A DNA stretch of 64,000 nt from Megascapheus bottae (GCA_024803745.1 JANJXV010000039.1:9454001-9518000); one strand, 5' to 3'; counted from the stretch's first letter, positions 51,428-62,525 are shown. Notes: generated by a model not told the origin, from the letters alone. A program made the numbers and translations.

Positions 51428-51650
51428 AGAGGCACTAGTAACTTATGCCTATAACTCTAGAAGGCTGAGACCTGAGAACTGTAGTTTGAAGCCAGCCAGG
51501 GCAGGAAAATCCATGAGCCTTTCATCTCTAATGAACCATCAAGAAGCCAGACACAGAGCTGTAGCTCAAGGGCTAGAGCATTGGCCTTGAGTGAAAAAGC
51601 TAAGGGACCCTCAGGCTCTGAGTTCAAGCCCCAGGACAGGCACCAAAGAA
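51428..51650 (+). mobile_element. Composite SINE
   Basis: Forward copy with shortened B1-like half. Confidence 0.75.
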
Positions 51651-51806
51651 TACAGGCCTGTGCCATTTGCTCCTGAAGGCTTGGCAGTCAGAGAGGCATG
51701 TTGGGTCATTAATGCTTCAGCAGGTCCCAGTGTCAAGGTATCACTTCAGGGCTGAGGCTGAGCTCATGCAAGAAGAAACCTGCCTCAGTGCCCCGAAAGA
51801 CAGAAG

Positions 51807-52108
51807 AGCCAGATGCTGGTGGCTCACACCTGTCAGCGACTCAGGAGGCTGAGATCTGAAGATCACAGTTCAAAGCCAGCCTGAGCAAGAAAGCCCCTGA
51901 GAAAACTAGAAGTGATGCTGTGGCTCAAAATGGTAGAGCACTAGCCTTGAGCAAAAAATGCCCAGTGCCCAGGCCCAGAGTTCAAGCCCTGGGAAAGAAA
52001 GAAAGGAAGGAAGAAGGGGAGAAGGGAGGAAGGAAGGGAGGAAGGAAGGAAGGAAGGAAGGAAGGAAGGAAGGAAGGAAGGAAGGAAGGAAGGAAGGAAG
52101 GAAGGAAA
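51807..52108 (+). mobile_element. Composite SINE with (GGAA)n tail
   Basis: Forward copy. (GGAA)n at 51998-52108. Confidence 0.85.
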
Positions 52109-52747
52109 GAGAACAAGACTGGGGCTTGGGCCTAGGCCTACATCCAGGACTAGAGTCAGAGAATTTCCAGTGTCCAGACAAGCTGGCCATTCTTCCAAGA
52201 GGGGGAGGGAGGTCCAGACCAGGCGCACAGAAGAAGAGGTCAAGGGGCAGAGGAGTCAGGAGGGGGCCTGTGGGTTCCTGCTGGCTGTGGAAGCCTGGCC
52301 AGAAAGGAGTGTTTACACAGAGGCCCTTGAGGTCAAGGCCCGGGCCCAGGGTTAATTATTAACAGCTCGCCAGCTCGTGGCTGCCTGGTGCAGTGTGGGT
52401 TGGAAGCTGAGATGACCCCACCTCCACCCTAAATGAGGGGGACTTGAAGTGCTTCCAAAAGCACTGGATGATGCCACCACCTGGGTCTCTGACACCCCAC
52501 CTCCCCCAACACATGAAAGGTTAAAATGTTTGCCCCACAGACACATACACACACACACACACTCCACAGCACAACTTTTGGGGGTATTCACCCACTTGGC
52601 TCAGGTAAGAGTGAGACAAATGGGCAGAGTGAGGCTTGCTCTACTGGCAAGAGGTGAGGAGGGTTGGTGATAAGTTAAGTGGAAGACAGGCACCGGAGGC
52701 CTCAGCCCACCACAGGCTGGATGAGGGTGCTCTGGATTGTGTGTGTA
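52109..52747. promoter_or_regulatory. Unique block with hepatic-type motif cluster (+26 kb)
   Basis: About 640 bp without SINEs. A FOXA-type TGTTTAC (52310-52316), a nuclear-receptor half-site AGGTCA (52330-52335) and a perfect palindromic HNF1 site GTTAATTATTAAC (52351-52363) lie within 54 bp. CEBPA is strongly expressed in liver, so a hepatic enhancer is a reasonable guess. Activity is inferred. Confidence 0.5.
52351..52363. promoter_or_regulatory. Perfect HNF1 palindrome
   Basis: GTTAATTATTAAC matches the HNF1 consensus GTTAATNATTAAC at every position. A chance match of this quality is expected far less than once in 64 kb. Confidence 0.7.
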
Positions 52748-53005
52748 CACCTGCTGGTACTAGGACTTGAACTCAGAGCCTGGACCATGTCCTTGAGGTT
52801 TTGCACTCGAAGCTGGGTCTCTACCACTTGAGCTTCGGGTGGTTCACTGGAGATAAGAGTCTTACAGACTTTCCTGCTGGGCAGCCATCAAATAACAATC
52901 CTCAGATTTCAGCCTCTGGAGTAGCCAGAATTGAATTGCAGGCAGGAGCCACCAATGCCTGGCTTATGACAGTGCCTGGGTCCTGAGTTCAAGCCCCACA
53001 ATAGA
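52748..53005 (-). mobile_element. Reverse composite SINE, then a right-half remnant
   Basis: The reverse copy spans 52748-52965. A short forward right-half end ('cctgagttcaagcccc') at about 52975-53003 leads into the next repeat. Confidence 0.7.
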
Positions 53006-53007
53006 AA

Positions 53008-53087
53008 GAAAGAGAGAGACAGAGAGAAAGAAGGAAGGAAGGAAGGAAGGAAGGAAGGAAGGAAGGAAGGAAGGAAGGAAGGAAGGG
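53008..53087. repeat. (GAAA)/(GGAA)n simple repeat
   Basis: Purine tetranucleotide run after the SINE right-half remnant. Confidence 0.9.
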
Positions 53088-53805
53088 TGAGAGGAAAGAG
53101 AACACTCTCTCTGTATTCTACTCTCTGCCAAACTCTGAGTTCAGCCTTGTACTCAGCCTGATCCAGGGGCTATACAGAAAGGGGAGGGATTAAGATGGAA
53201 GGGGCGGGGCTTGGCATTCATCCCCGCCCCATCCCCATCAAGTAGCTTCTGTCTGAACACCCAGCATCTCTCATAAGGGGACAATGGCATCTCAGAGGGC
53301 ACCATGTTTTGGCTCCTTTGCTGATTCCACAAGCAGAAGCAGCAGCCTGGAACACTCGGCTGTCTGGGCACGCTGTGGCTTGTCTTTACTCCTGGGGTGG
53401 CATCTGTCACTCTATCTTTGCCCTCCACAACAGTAGATGGGGACATCCAGGCCCAGAGTCCCCAGCCTGTGCAGCCAGTGAGGTGTGTGTTTAGGAAAAA
53501 CTTTAGTGCCTGTTTGGCTCCAGCAGCTCAGGAACAAGAGCTTTCTGCCATGTGCATGGCCTCTGAGGACCAGTGCAGGCTCTGAATTTGTTCTGGGCCT
53601 CTTGTCCTGGGTCCCCTATGGCGCACTGCCCCCTCCAGGTCCTCAGTATCCACTTAAGACATAATTGTTCCCTTTTCAAGGCACCACTTCTGCCCCAGCA
53701 GGAAGTCCTGAAGCCAGGCTGTCTGTTCCTCCCTGAGTCAACATTACCGGGAAAGGGGCCGGGAACTGAAGAGCAGATTCTAGGACACCTACAAGTGCAA
53801 GCCAG
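53088..53805. other. Unique block with CTCF-like motif
   Basis: About 720 bp without repeats, 27-28 kb downstream of the promoter. A reverse-oriented CTCF-like motif is at 53626-53639. Confidence 0.45.
53626..53639 (-). promoter_or_regulatory. CTCF-like motif, reverse orientation
   Basis: 'ctgccccctccagg'; its complement CCTGGAGGGGGCAG agrees with most of the CTCF consensus core. It points toward the promoter motif at 25865. Binding is inferred. Confidence 0.4.
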
Positions 53806-54042
53806 CCCGGCTCCAGCGGCTCACAGTCTCTCACCCTAGTGACTAAGGAGGCTGAGATTTCAGGATCCCAGTCCAAAGCCAACCCAGAGAGGAAAGTCTG
53901 TGAGACTCTTATCTCCAATGAACCACTAGAAAACCAGAAATGGAGCTGTGCCTTCGAGTAGTAGAGCACTAGCCTTGAGCTGAAGAGCTCAGGGACAGCA
54001 CTCAGGCCCAGAGTTCAGGTCCCAGGACTGACTGACAGAGGG
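53806..54042 (+). mobile_element. Composite SINE
   Basis: Forward copy with both halves, followed by CA-rich sequence. Confidence 0.8.
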
Positions 54043-54044
54043 GG

Positions 54045-54331
54045 GGCACACACTATGCTCACACACTTAGACACAGAAGTGTGCACAGATGACATACATA
54101 CAGAAGCATGTACATCCTTGCACATGGATCTGCATATATACACAGAGATGTGTACACACGCAATCACAGATACACATGCAACTCCATGTGCATACACAAC
54201 TCCACACACACAGTCACATTCAGACACAGATATGTCCACATGTGCAGACTAAAGAGACACAGACATAACCATAGAACACACACACACACACACATATACC
54301 CACAAACACAAACACACATAGGACTTCCTCC

Positions 54332-54380
<49 letters not shown>

Positions 54381-54382
54381 TT
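54045..54382. repeat. Degenerate then pure (CA)n tract
   Basis: About 340 bp of CA-rich sequence with ATACA/CACAT variants, ending in pure (AC)n at 54334-54379. It probably grew from the tail of the preceding SINE. Confidence 0.85.
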
Positions 54383-54521
54383 TCTGTAGGACCCCCTGGC
54401 TAGATGCCCCAATACCAGTCTTATCTAATACACAGAAGGCTCTGACTGTTGAATGATTGAATGAATGACCAAAAGGATCTCTGTCCTTTAATGCCATGTC
54501 ATCAGGCAACCTACCTCATTA

Positions 54522-54740
54522 TCATCATCATCATCATCATCATTATTTTGCCATTCCTGGGGCTTGAACTCAGGGCTTGGGCACTGTCCTTAGACACTTT
54601 TTGCTCAAGGCTACCGTTCTACCACTTGAGCCACAGCACCACTTCGGGCTTTTTCTGTGTATGGGGTACTCAGAAATCAAACCCAGGGCTTTGTGCATGC
54701 TAGGCAAGCTCTCTAACACTAGGCCAATCTCCTGGCCCTA
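54522..54740 (-). mobile_element. ID-type dimeric SINE headed by (ATC)n
   Basis: (ATC)n at 54522-54543, then a reverse copy to about 54740. 'attatttt' at both ends may be a short TSD. Confidence 0.8.
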
Positions 54741-54747
54741 TTATTTT

Positions 54748-54990
54748 ATTTTTATGCCAGTTCTAGGACTTGAGCTCAGGGCCTTACTCATGCTTAGCTT
54801 TCTTTCTTTCTTTTTTTAATTTGCTGAGGGCTGGCACTGTACTATTTGAACCACAGCTCCACTTCTGCCTTCTTTTTGTGGTTGATTGGAAAGAAGGGAC
54901 TCTTGGACTTTTCTTACCCAAGCTGGCTTCGACCTATGATACTCAGATCCTCTGAATAGCTAGGACTAAATAAACAGGTAGGAGCCCCCA
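54748..54990 (-). mobile_element. Reverse composite SINE, diverged
   Basis: Right half and B1-like half present with many changes. Confidence 0.7.
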
Positions 54991-55569
54991 GTGTACCATT
55001 TGACCTGCCTTATCTTTCGGGTTCACCTTTAACCTTGCTCGAGCCAGGCCTAGGTAAGCCTGCCTGCCTGTGGCATACTGTCTCAGGTTTGGTGGGCAGG
55101 CAGCCCTAGGACATGCCCACACAGAACTCCCTTGTGGCTTCATGCCAAGCCAATGCCAGAGCCAAGCCAAGAGCAGCTGCTTCAGGACCTGCCCACCCAC
55201 CCACGTCCTCCTGCCTGCTTGGCTCTTCCTGGCAACAACTGGATTCCGGTCCTCACACAGCCTCTAGGGAGGGACTGGCCTCTTCCTCTGTGAGTCTCCC
55301 ATTGGTGTTTGCTATGGACAAAAAGGTCAGTTAGATACTATCCTTGAAGTGGTTCTGCTGGCTACCTCGCTTTCGTGTGAATCATGGAGAGAGGGTAACA
55401 CTGACTCTAAATGCATGAATCTGGGGACAGACCTTTACAAAGGATGCTGGGAACTGCCAAGATCCTCCTGACTCACACCATTCAAGGTCTAGCTCTGCTC
55501 TGGCTGCTCCTCGTGCTGTCCAGGAATTACTTGTAGCAAATCACTTGGTGGTTTCTTTGGTTTTTTTCC
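54991..55569. other. Unique intergenic block
   Basis: About 580 bp of non-repeat sequence, 29 kb downstream of the promoter. No gene supported. Confidence 0.45.
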
Positions 55570-55765
55570 CCCCTGATTGGTCCTGGGACTTGAACACAGG
55601 GCCTGGGTGCTGCCCCTGACCTTTTTTGCTCAAGGCTAGCACTCTTCTGCTTTGAGCCACAGCTCCACTTCTAGTTCTCTGGTGGTTCATTGGAGATAAG
55701 AAGTCTCACAGTCTTTCCTGCCTGGGCTGGCTTTGAATCACGATCCTCAGATCTCAGCCTCCTTG
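55570..55765 (-). mobile_element. Reverse composite SINE, 5' part of left half missing
   Basis: Stops at 'cctcagatctcagcctcc' before the B1-like start. Confidence 0.75.
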
Positions 55766-56044
55766 TATTTGGGAGTCTCTGTACCCTGCCAACTCTGGAA
55801 TGTCCCCCGGAGCTTTGGCTCAGACGTTTCTGCTACCAGAAATGTCATGTACTTGTCTATTTGGTCAATTTGTCACCATTCCAGGACACCCCTTTCCCAT
55901 CTGAAGATTATCAGCAACTCCTAGAAATGTCCTGGAATTTTCTCAGTGTTTCCTTACCAGTTGGGTAGGTGGTGCGGTTTGATGAGAAATGTGGTCACAG
56001 TTCAATCAGGAACCAGTCAGACCAAAGGAAAAATTCAGAGATGT
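55766..56044. other. Unique intergenic sequence
   Basis: Short non-repeat stretch with no supported feature. Confidence 0.35.
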
Positions 56045-56290
56045 GCCTGGTGCCAGTAACTCACCCTGTAATCCTAGCTACTCAGGAGGCTGAGATCTGA
56101 GGATCTTGGTTCCAAGCCACCCCAGGGAGAAAAGTCCTTGGGACTCTTATCGCCAATGAACCAGCCAAAAGTTGGAACTAGAGCTGTGGTTCAAGCGGTA
56201 GAATGTCAGCCTTGAGAGGAAAAGCTTAGGGACAGCGCCCAAGCCCTGAGTTCAAGTCCCCAGTACTGACACAAATAGAAACACAAAAGA
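56045..56290 (+). mobile_element. Composite SINE
   Basis: Forward copy with both halves and an A-rich tail. Confidence 0.8.
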
Positions 56291-57200
56291 GTAGCAATTC
56301 AGAGGAAGAACAAGGATAAGCATTCTGAATGGCTGGAGCAGTCAGTTTAGCATAGATGCAGCAGCTGAGAGACAGTGCCAGGACTAGACCTGGCAGATGT
56401 CAGGATCTGCCATGTACAGGTGGGGTACTGAGGGCAGGAGAGGAGTTCCCTCAGGACCTAATTCTTGAACCCTCTCCTACAACATCCCACTGGTGCCACT
56501 GACGTTGAGGATCTGATGAGTGGGGAGAGGGGGGACTTGAAAGGGAGTGGCGTACTGCCAGGGCTGGCCCCCCTTGCCTGATCCTGCCCCTCCTCCATCC
56601 CCTAGGGCAATAGATGAAGCCCAGAGCTAGGGTGGGCATGGAGGGGGGGTGTGGAGAGAAGGGAGATGGTAACAAAGGTCTATTCTTCAGGGTTTCAAAC
56701 CTGGCCAAGTTTCCTTCCTTTGCTGCTTCTGGGCTGTTTCCCCTTCAGCTTCTGCCTGAGATACCTGGCTGATAAGATGCCAATGGAGGAGACTTAATTA
56801 TGGCCTGAGGGACCTCGATGTAAACAATTGGTGAGTGTTGGTTTTACACCTCCCCTTGGTGAACAGGGAACCCCAGGCCAGGTGCCAGGCACTGGGACTC
56901 AGTGACCCCCTCCCCAGGCTTTGTGGGTAACTGCACTCTGGCTCTCTGGGGAGAGAATGGGGGCTGGGGGGGGGGTTCCCTAAGGAGAGAAGAAGCTGGG
57001 ACTAGTGTTAGGCCTGCAGATTTGGGTCCTGGGTTTACAGGTTTCTCACCAATGGGCTCCAGGATGCCTACCTGATGCCAGGCACATCACTGGGTCTATA
57101 GGCATCAGTTGGCACTGGTGTAGAGAGAGTACTTAGATAGTAATGGGGGAGCGGGAGAGGGCAGAGAGGGTAGTCAGTGTCCCCAAGAGGAAAGTACCTA
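56291..57200. promoter_or_regulatory. Unique block, candidate enhancer (+31 kb)
   Basis: About 900 bp without repeats. Its core at 56760-56832 packs GATAAG (56771-56776), CCAAT (56780-56784), a homeobox-type TTAATTA (56794-56800) and FOX-type GTAAACA (56820-56826). Enhancer function is inferred. Confidence 0.4.
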
Positions 57201-57201
57201 G

Positions 57202-57204
<3 letters not shown>

Positions 57205-57244
<40 letters not shown>

Positions 57245-57370
57245 ACTTGAGTCACATCTCCACTTCCAGTTTTCTGGTGGTTCCGTGGAGATAGAGTCTC
57301 ATGGACTTTCCTGGCTTCCACTCATGATCCTCAGTTGCTGGGATGACAGGTGTGAGCCACCAGTACCCTG
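57205..57370 (-). mobile_element. Reverse composite SINE fragment with (GT)n
   Basis: (GT)n at 57205-57242, then a piece lacking most of the right half. Confidence 0.75.
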
Positions 57371-57747
57371 CATTACCTGTTAAGACACAGAGCCATGAGG
57401 GTCTCAGGAGAAAGATGACTCCGATTCTTGCAGGGCCTGGCCTCTTCACTCCCACCTCAGCAAGTGCACCAACCAGGGACGTGAGTGAGGGTTCAGCCTC
57501 TTGGTGATTCCCTTATCCCCTTCCCCCAGCATCCCACCCCAGTGGAATGTCCACCCACAAACTGCTCCTGGAGTGCTAGGGTGGATGGAACATCTCAGAA
57601 GGTAGAGAGGCACCCCAAGGCAGTAGACCAAGAACCGCTCCAGCCGTGTGTTCTCCCGGTGCTGCCCCCCAAGGAAAGCCCATAAATGGCGGGAATCCCA
57701 AATGTCAGGACATGATATAGTTTACTTGGACTTGTTTTCTCTCTCTT
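57371..57747. other. Unique intergenic sequence
   Basis: About 380 bp without repeats. No supported gene. Confidence 0.4.
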
Positions 57748-57985
57748 TTTCGAGTCCTTGGGCTTAAACTATGGTTCTGGGCCCCCGTCTCCGAGCTTCT
57801 TTGGCTCAAGGCTACAGCTCTACCACTTGAGTGACAGCGCCACTTCCAGCTTTCTTCTGAGTAGTTTCCTGGAGATGAGAGTCTCTTAGAACATTCTTGC
57901 CCAGGCTGGCTTCCAACCTCGATCCTCCAATCTCAATCTCTTGAGTAGCTAGGATGACAGGCATGAGACACCAGTGCCCGGCTTG
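57748..57985 (-). mobile_element. Reverse composite SINE
   Basis: Both halves present. CT-rich head. Confidence 0.8.
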
Positions 57986-58007
57986 GTAAGAAGCTATGCT
58001 CAGAGCT

Positions 58008-58255
58008 AAGGGCGCATCCGAGCTGCTCAGGAGGCTGAGATCTGAGGATCACAGTTTGACACCAGCTCTGGCAGAAAGTCCATGAGATTCTTATCTCCAA
58101 TGAGCCACTGAAAAAAAAACCAGAAGTGGAGCTGTGGCTCGAATGGTAGAGTTTCAGCAACAGGGCCCAGGCCTTAAGATCAAGTCCCAGTACTAGCCTG
58201 TGTGCGCACGCGTGCACGGGCGCGTGCTTATGCCCGTGCGCACACACACACATAT
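58008..58255 (+). mobile_element. Composite SINE with alternating GC/CA tail
   Basis: Forward copy, 5'-truncated. The tail at 58200-58250 alternates purine and pyrimidine (TGTGCGCACGCG and then CACA). Confidence 0.75.
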
Positions 58256-58545
58256 AAAACTGTGCTGGGATGGGAGTCAGATGGAGCTGGGGTGAGAGCT
58301 GGTTCCCCTATGAACCACGCACGGGTGCAGGATCCTCCACAGACATCCACGTGCTCTCACACATGCGTGTTCACCCCACACACTCCTCTAGGCACAGAGG
58401 CAGTTAACTTGGCCTGTGCCAGAGCCAGGCACCCACAGGCTCCGGTCTGAGCATGTGCACAGGTGTGTGGGTGTAACACCCAGCCTGGAGCTCCTGTGTG
58501 GGAACGCCTGTGCTGTGTGTCAGTACAATCCAGGAGGAAGAAGGA
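58256..58545. other. Unique intergenic sequence
   Basis: Non-repeat stretch rich in CACA steps. No supported feature. Confidence 0.35.
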
Positions 58546-58745
58546 AGAAAGGGGGGGGTTCCCCCACACACACCCAAGGAAGAGAAGGAGGAGGAGGAGG
58601 AAAAAGAGGAGGAGGTAAAAGGGGAGGGGAGGAGGGGATCAGGGGAAAGTGGAGGACAAAATGGAGGAGGGAGAAGAAGGAATGGAACAGGAAAGGGAGG
58701 AGGAGGGGGAAAGAAGAGGAGAGGAGGAAGGAGAAGAGGGGACAG
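58546..58745. repeat. Polypurine low-complexity tract
   Basis: About 200 bp that is overwhelmingly G and A on the + strand, with few pyrimidine interruptions. Not linked to a SINE tail. Confidence 0.85.
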
Positions 58746-58944
58746 TAAGTGAAATCATGGCTGTTTAAAGTCACTGCCACAGAAACCAGGGTCACAGTGA
58801 CCTTGGGTGACCCTGGGCAGTTACCCATACTGGAAGCCACTCTGAGGGGTACAGGGCTCCCCTCCCATCTTCCTTGGGCCAAGACAACCAATTCCTGCCA
58901 TGAGTCCTCCTATGAGGACCGGGAGGTCCGTTTTTGTATGTGTG

Positions 58945-59175
58945 TGTATGCCAGGTGCCAGGGCTTAGGTTCGGGTTTCTCACTCAAGGCTGGGGTTCTT
59001 CCACTTGAGTCACGGCTTCACTTCTGGCTTTTTTTTGGGGGGGGGAGAGGGGATAGTTAATTGAAAATAAGACTCTCCCTGATTTTCCTGGGGAGGCTGG
59101 CTTTAAACCAATGGTCCTCAGATCTCAGCCTCCTGAATAACTTAGCATGACAGGCACGACACTGGCATCTGGTTT
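58945..59175 (-). mobile_element. Reverse composite SINE, shortened
   Basis: Right half cut at its B-box end. A G-rich run lies at 59036-59054 inside the copy. Confidence 0.7.
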
Positions 59176-60612
59176 AGAAAACCATCTTGATGAGTGATGA
59201 GAAGAAGAGGAAGTTCCTATGGCCCCAAAACAGAAACAGGAAGCTGGGAGGGGGACATGGATAGGGAACAAGAGGGGGACACACCCCCAGAAAAACATAT
59301 ACCCAGAGTACCCCAGCCTCCTTGGGCCTCTCACCATGGCCATGACCCAATCCCTATCCTGTAACTCAGTCTGTGCCCACTCGTCAAGTGTTATTCTGTC
59401 ATCCAGGCTCGTATGACCTGCTGGAGAACTTCCAGAGCCTTCCCGTCCATCCAAATGTTAACATCTGCTCCACATACCTCTCTCACTTTGGCCCTGGGTG
59501 CTGTCCTGTGAGACTGTCCCCAACAACTAGCTCACCTTAGCTCACCATCACTGTGTGCTCACCTCCCTTCCTCCCCAACTGGACCCCCAAATACCCATAT
59601 GTCTAGGGGTCTGTTCCACCCTAGGTTAGAACCCGGTTTTGACTGTTGATTTCCAGACCAGCCGTTTCTCTCCAGCTGCCCTGGGCTGTAGCCCAGCCCC
59701 TGTGCCCACCCTCACTTGGTACTGGCATAGGACTGTCTTGGTCTCCTGAATAGAAGGCATCAAGAGACTCTATTCCCACTACCCACACCACACTCTGGCC
59801 TTACACTGGTGCCTTCGAACCTGGCCTCTCCTGTTACAGGATTTGACAGAGGAACTAAACATCAAATACACAGGGGAGTCTCAGCCCGTTATGCTCCCCC
59901 CCACTCAAAAACTAACCCAGAGAAATGGCAAGGTCCAGAATCATACACCCCAAACCCTGGAAAGCATTGCTTTAAGCTAGTGGGACTGGGGGCCAGGCTG
60001 CCTTAGACTGAACTCAGTTGCACTTGAGACATCAACTCTCATTCCAAGGTGGCAGGGAAGGGAGGGGATCCTTGGTTTTTGGAGGTTCCTGTTGGGAGAC
60101 TGGAGGGGGTGTGCATGAGTGGGTGGGAAGCAGAGCCCAGGGGCCAGAGAGACACATGTCACTAATTTCAGTTCTGCCCCAGATGGCCTGACATAGCACT
60201 GGGACTTCCCAGAGTGGAAAGACGAGCTGGTAGGTGGGGGTGGGAATCGAGTGATCGAAGGCAGCTGTGGATCTTGAAGACCCCCCCCACCTCTTCACCC
60301 CAACAATGTTTTAGGGAGACAGGGAAAGCATTGGTGAGCCAGGTCAGGCTGTATATGCATCCCTGTAAACTCTCCTCTCTCCCTGAATTCCACAGTAGAT
60401 CCAGCCAGGATTTCCACTTAGCCAGCCATAACCCAAGATTATGGCAGTGTAAGACCTGGCTCCTTTCTCTTCTCCAACCTCCACTCCCCACCCCATCACC
60501 AAAAATAAAGCTTTTAAGGGAACAACTGAGAATGATTTCCAAGATGGCCATGTGGGTGGGCTTTTCTTTCTCTCCAGGCCAAAGGATAAAACGCAAGATA
60601 TAGAAACAGTGC

Positions 60613-60613
<1 letters not shown>
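59176..60613. other. Longest repeat-free block in the downstream flank
   Basis: About 1.4 kb without SINEs, 33-35 kb downstream of the promoter. I find no exon with recognisable domains. The ORFs near 60168-60683 run into a GATA repeat. Depletion of repeats suggests possible regulatory content. Confidence 0.45.
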
Positions 60614-60652
<39 letters not shown>

Positions 60653-60678
60653 GATAGATAGATAGATAGATAGATAGT
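60614..60678. repeat. (GATA)n microsatellite
   Basis: (GATA)n with one interruption near 60651. Confidence 0.92.
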
Positions 60679-60682
60679 TTCA

Positions 60683-60935
60683 AGCCAGGTGCTGGTGGCT
60701 CAAGCCTGTAATCCTAGCTACTCAGGAGGCCGAGATCTGAGGATATTGGCTCAAAGCCAGCCTGGATGGGAAAGTCCATGAGACTCTTATCTCCCATGAG
60801 TGACCCCAAATAACCAAAAGTGGTGCTATGGCTCAAGGGGTAGAGCACTAGTCTTGAGCAGAAAAGCTCAGGGGCAGCATCCAGGCCCTGAGTTCAAGCC
60901 CCACAACTGACAAAAAGAAAAAGGGGGATAAAAAG
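60683..60935 (+). mobile_element. Composite SINE
   Basis: Forward, near-consensus copy ('gccaggtgctggtggctcaag'). Confidence 0.88.
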
Positions 60936-60939
60936 AAAA

Positions 60940-61500
60940 AGAAAAACAAGAAGATTCCAGTTTCCCAGTTCCCTAAGATTGTCTCCCACCAAAGAAAGGA
61001 AGCAGGGACGAGAGCGAGCATGTAGGTGAAGACCCTTCACCTTAGCCCAGCCGGCAGGTCTTCAGGCCCAGGGCAAGTAGGAAAACGGCCCAGCCAGCGG
61101 GAACACATCTGACCGGACTCGGTACTGGGGAGTTGTGAAACTTGCTTCAAACCCCCAAACCACAAAAACGGCCGATTTTTTCCCAGCTCTGTTCTCATGA
61201 GCCTCACCTCAGCCAAAGAGTCCTCCAGTGTTTCCATCTGAATGAAGCCGGGCTGCCCATCCACAGAGGAGGATAAGAAAATCCCCAAACGCTTCCCACA
61301 TGGGAGCCAAAATCAGCCTCTTAGATTCCTCCACCAGCTGCTAGACAAACACAGAACCTGAAGAGCGCATGCGTGCCCAGGCCTGGCTTTCTGGAGAAAG
61401 CCAAGATCCAGACAGACATTTGCTGGGAAAGCTGGTGGACAGAAGTCCAAGGCCAGCAGGTAGGCTAATAGGGAAAGGACTTTCCATTTTCAGAAAAAAA
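60940..61500. promoter_or_regulatory. Candidate CEBPA myeloid enhancer (+35 kb)
   Basis: About 560 bp without repeats. Motifs seen: ETS-type AGGAAG (60997-61002), MYB-type AACGG (61084-61088 and 61167-61171), RUNX-type AACCACA (61158-61164), GATAAG (61272-61277) and E-box CAGCTG (61335-61340). The mouse +37 kb and human +42 kb Cebpa enhancer is bound by RUNX1, ETS factors, MYB, GATA2 and others. Position and motif content fit; orthology was not tested. Confidence 0.5.
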
Positions 61501-61624
61501 AAATCACAGAAATATTCCTTCATCTTCTCCCCCCAATATGGTACATGGAGGGGAGCCCAAGCTTTTGACATCCATTGCTCCAGCCTCTCCCCAAACAAGA
61601 GCTCTCCTTGGCATACTCAGAGAG

Positions 61625-62070
61625 GAGCAGAGCCCAACTCACACCTATAATCTTAGCTAGTGAGCCAGTCTGAGATCCTGAGGATCGTAGTTCAAAGCCT
61701 GGGCAATGAAATCCTTAAGACTCCATCAAAGAACCAGCAAGACCCCAGGCTAGAGGCCAGGCTGTAGAAGTACCAGTGGAACAGAAAAGTTGAGGAAGCT
61801 CCTGTGGCCCCCTGAGTTCAAACACCTGGCTCTGGTGGCTGACAGCTAGAATCCTAGCCACTCAGGAGACTGGGATCCCAGGATGGCTGTTTGAGGCCAG
61901 ACTGGGCAGACATAATCCAAGTGATGCTTATCTCCAATTAACCAGGGAAAAGCTGATTGTGGAGGTGTGGCTTAAATAGTAGAGGGCCAGTCTTTAAAAA
62001 AAAAAAAAATGAGCCACCCAATAGAATGAGGTCCCTAGTTCAAGTCCCATTACTGGCAACAACAAAAATA
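61625..62070 (+). mobile_element. Two composite SINEs, first degraded
   Basis: A heavily degraded forward copy (about 61625-61815) precedes a clearer one (61818-62070). Confidence 0.6.
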
Positions 62071-62361
62071 AAACAACAAAAGCCAGTAGTACAAAGAGGG
62101 GTAGGGTGGTTGCCACTGGTATAGCAGAGGAGTCTTCAAGCTGTATCTCCCAGCCATGGTCCATCCCTGCATTACACCCTTCCTGCTTCCTCTCACAGAG
62201 GCTCTGCCCAGCCCCTCCCTCCCCCATGAATCTAAGCAAGGACTTCTCCATGCTTTCAACCCAACCCTCAAGACGCTCTGAAAGGCTGGCCAGCTCCCAG
62301 GCCTTACTGTCTGTTCCAGGCTATGTGAGGCCTAACCATTCTCCTTTAGCATTATTTTGTG
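62071..62361. other. Unique intergenic sequence
   Basis: Non-repeat stretch ending at a short (GT)n near 62358. No supported feature. Confidence 0.4.
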
Positions 62362-62525
62362 TGTGTGTGTGTGTGCACCACTGGAGGCATGCATACCTTC
62401 ACTGATGGTTTTTCGGTTGTTTTATAGGAGATAAGCCTCACTGACTTGTCTAACCTGGGGTTGGCTTCAAACTGTGATCCTCAGATCTCAGCTTCCTAAG
62501 ACTACAGGCACGAGCCATAGGCATG
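62362..62525 (-). mobile_element. Reverse composite SINE fragment
   Basis: The B1-like half is clear ('gatcctcagatctcagcttc'). The right half is mostly missing. Confidence 0.6.

Noticed and set aside
60168..60683. 171-residue antisense ORF
   Set aside because: Its N-terminus is translated (GATA)n and the rest has no recognisable domain.
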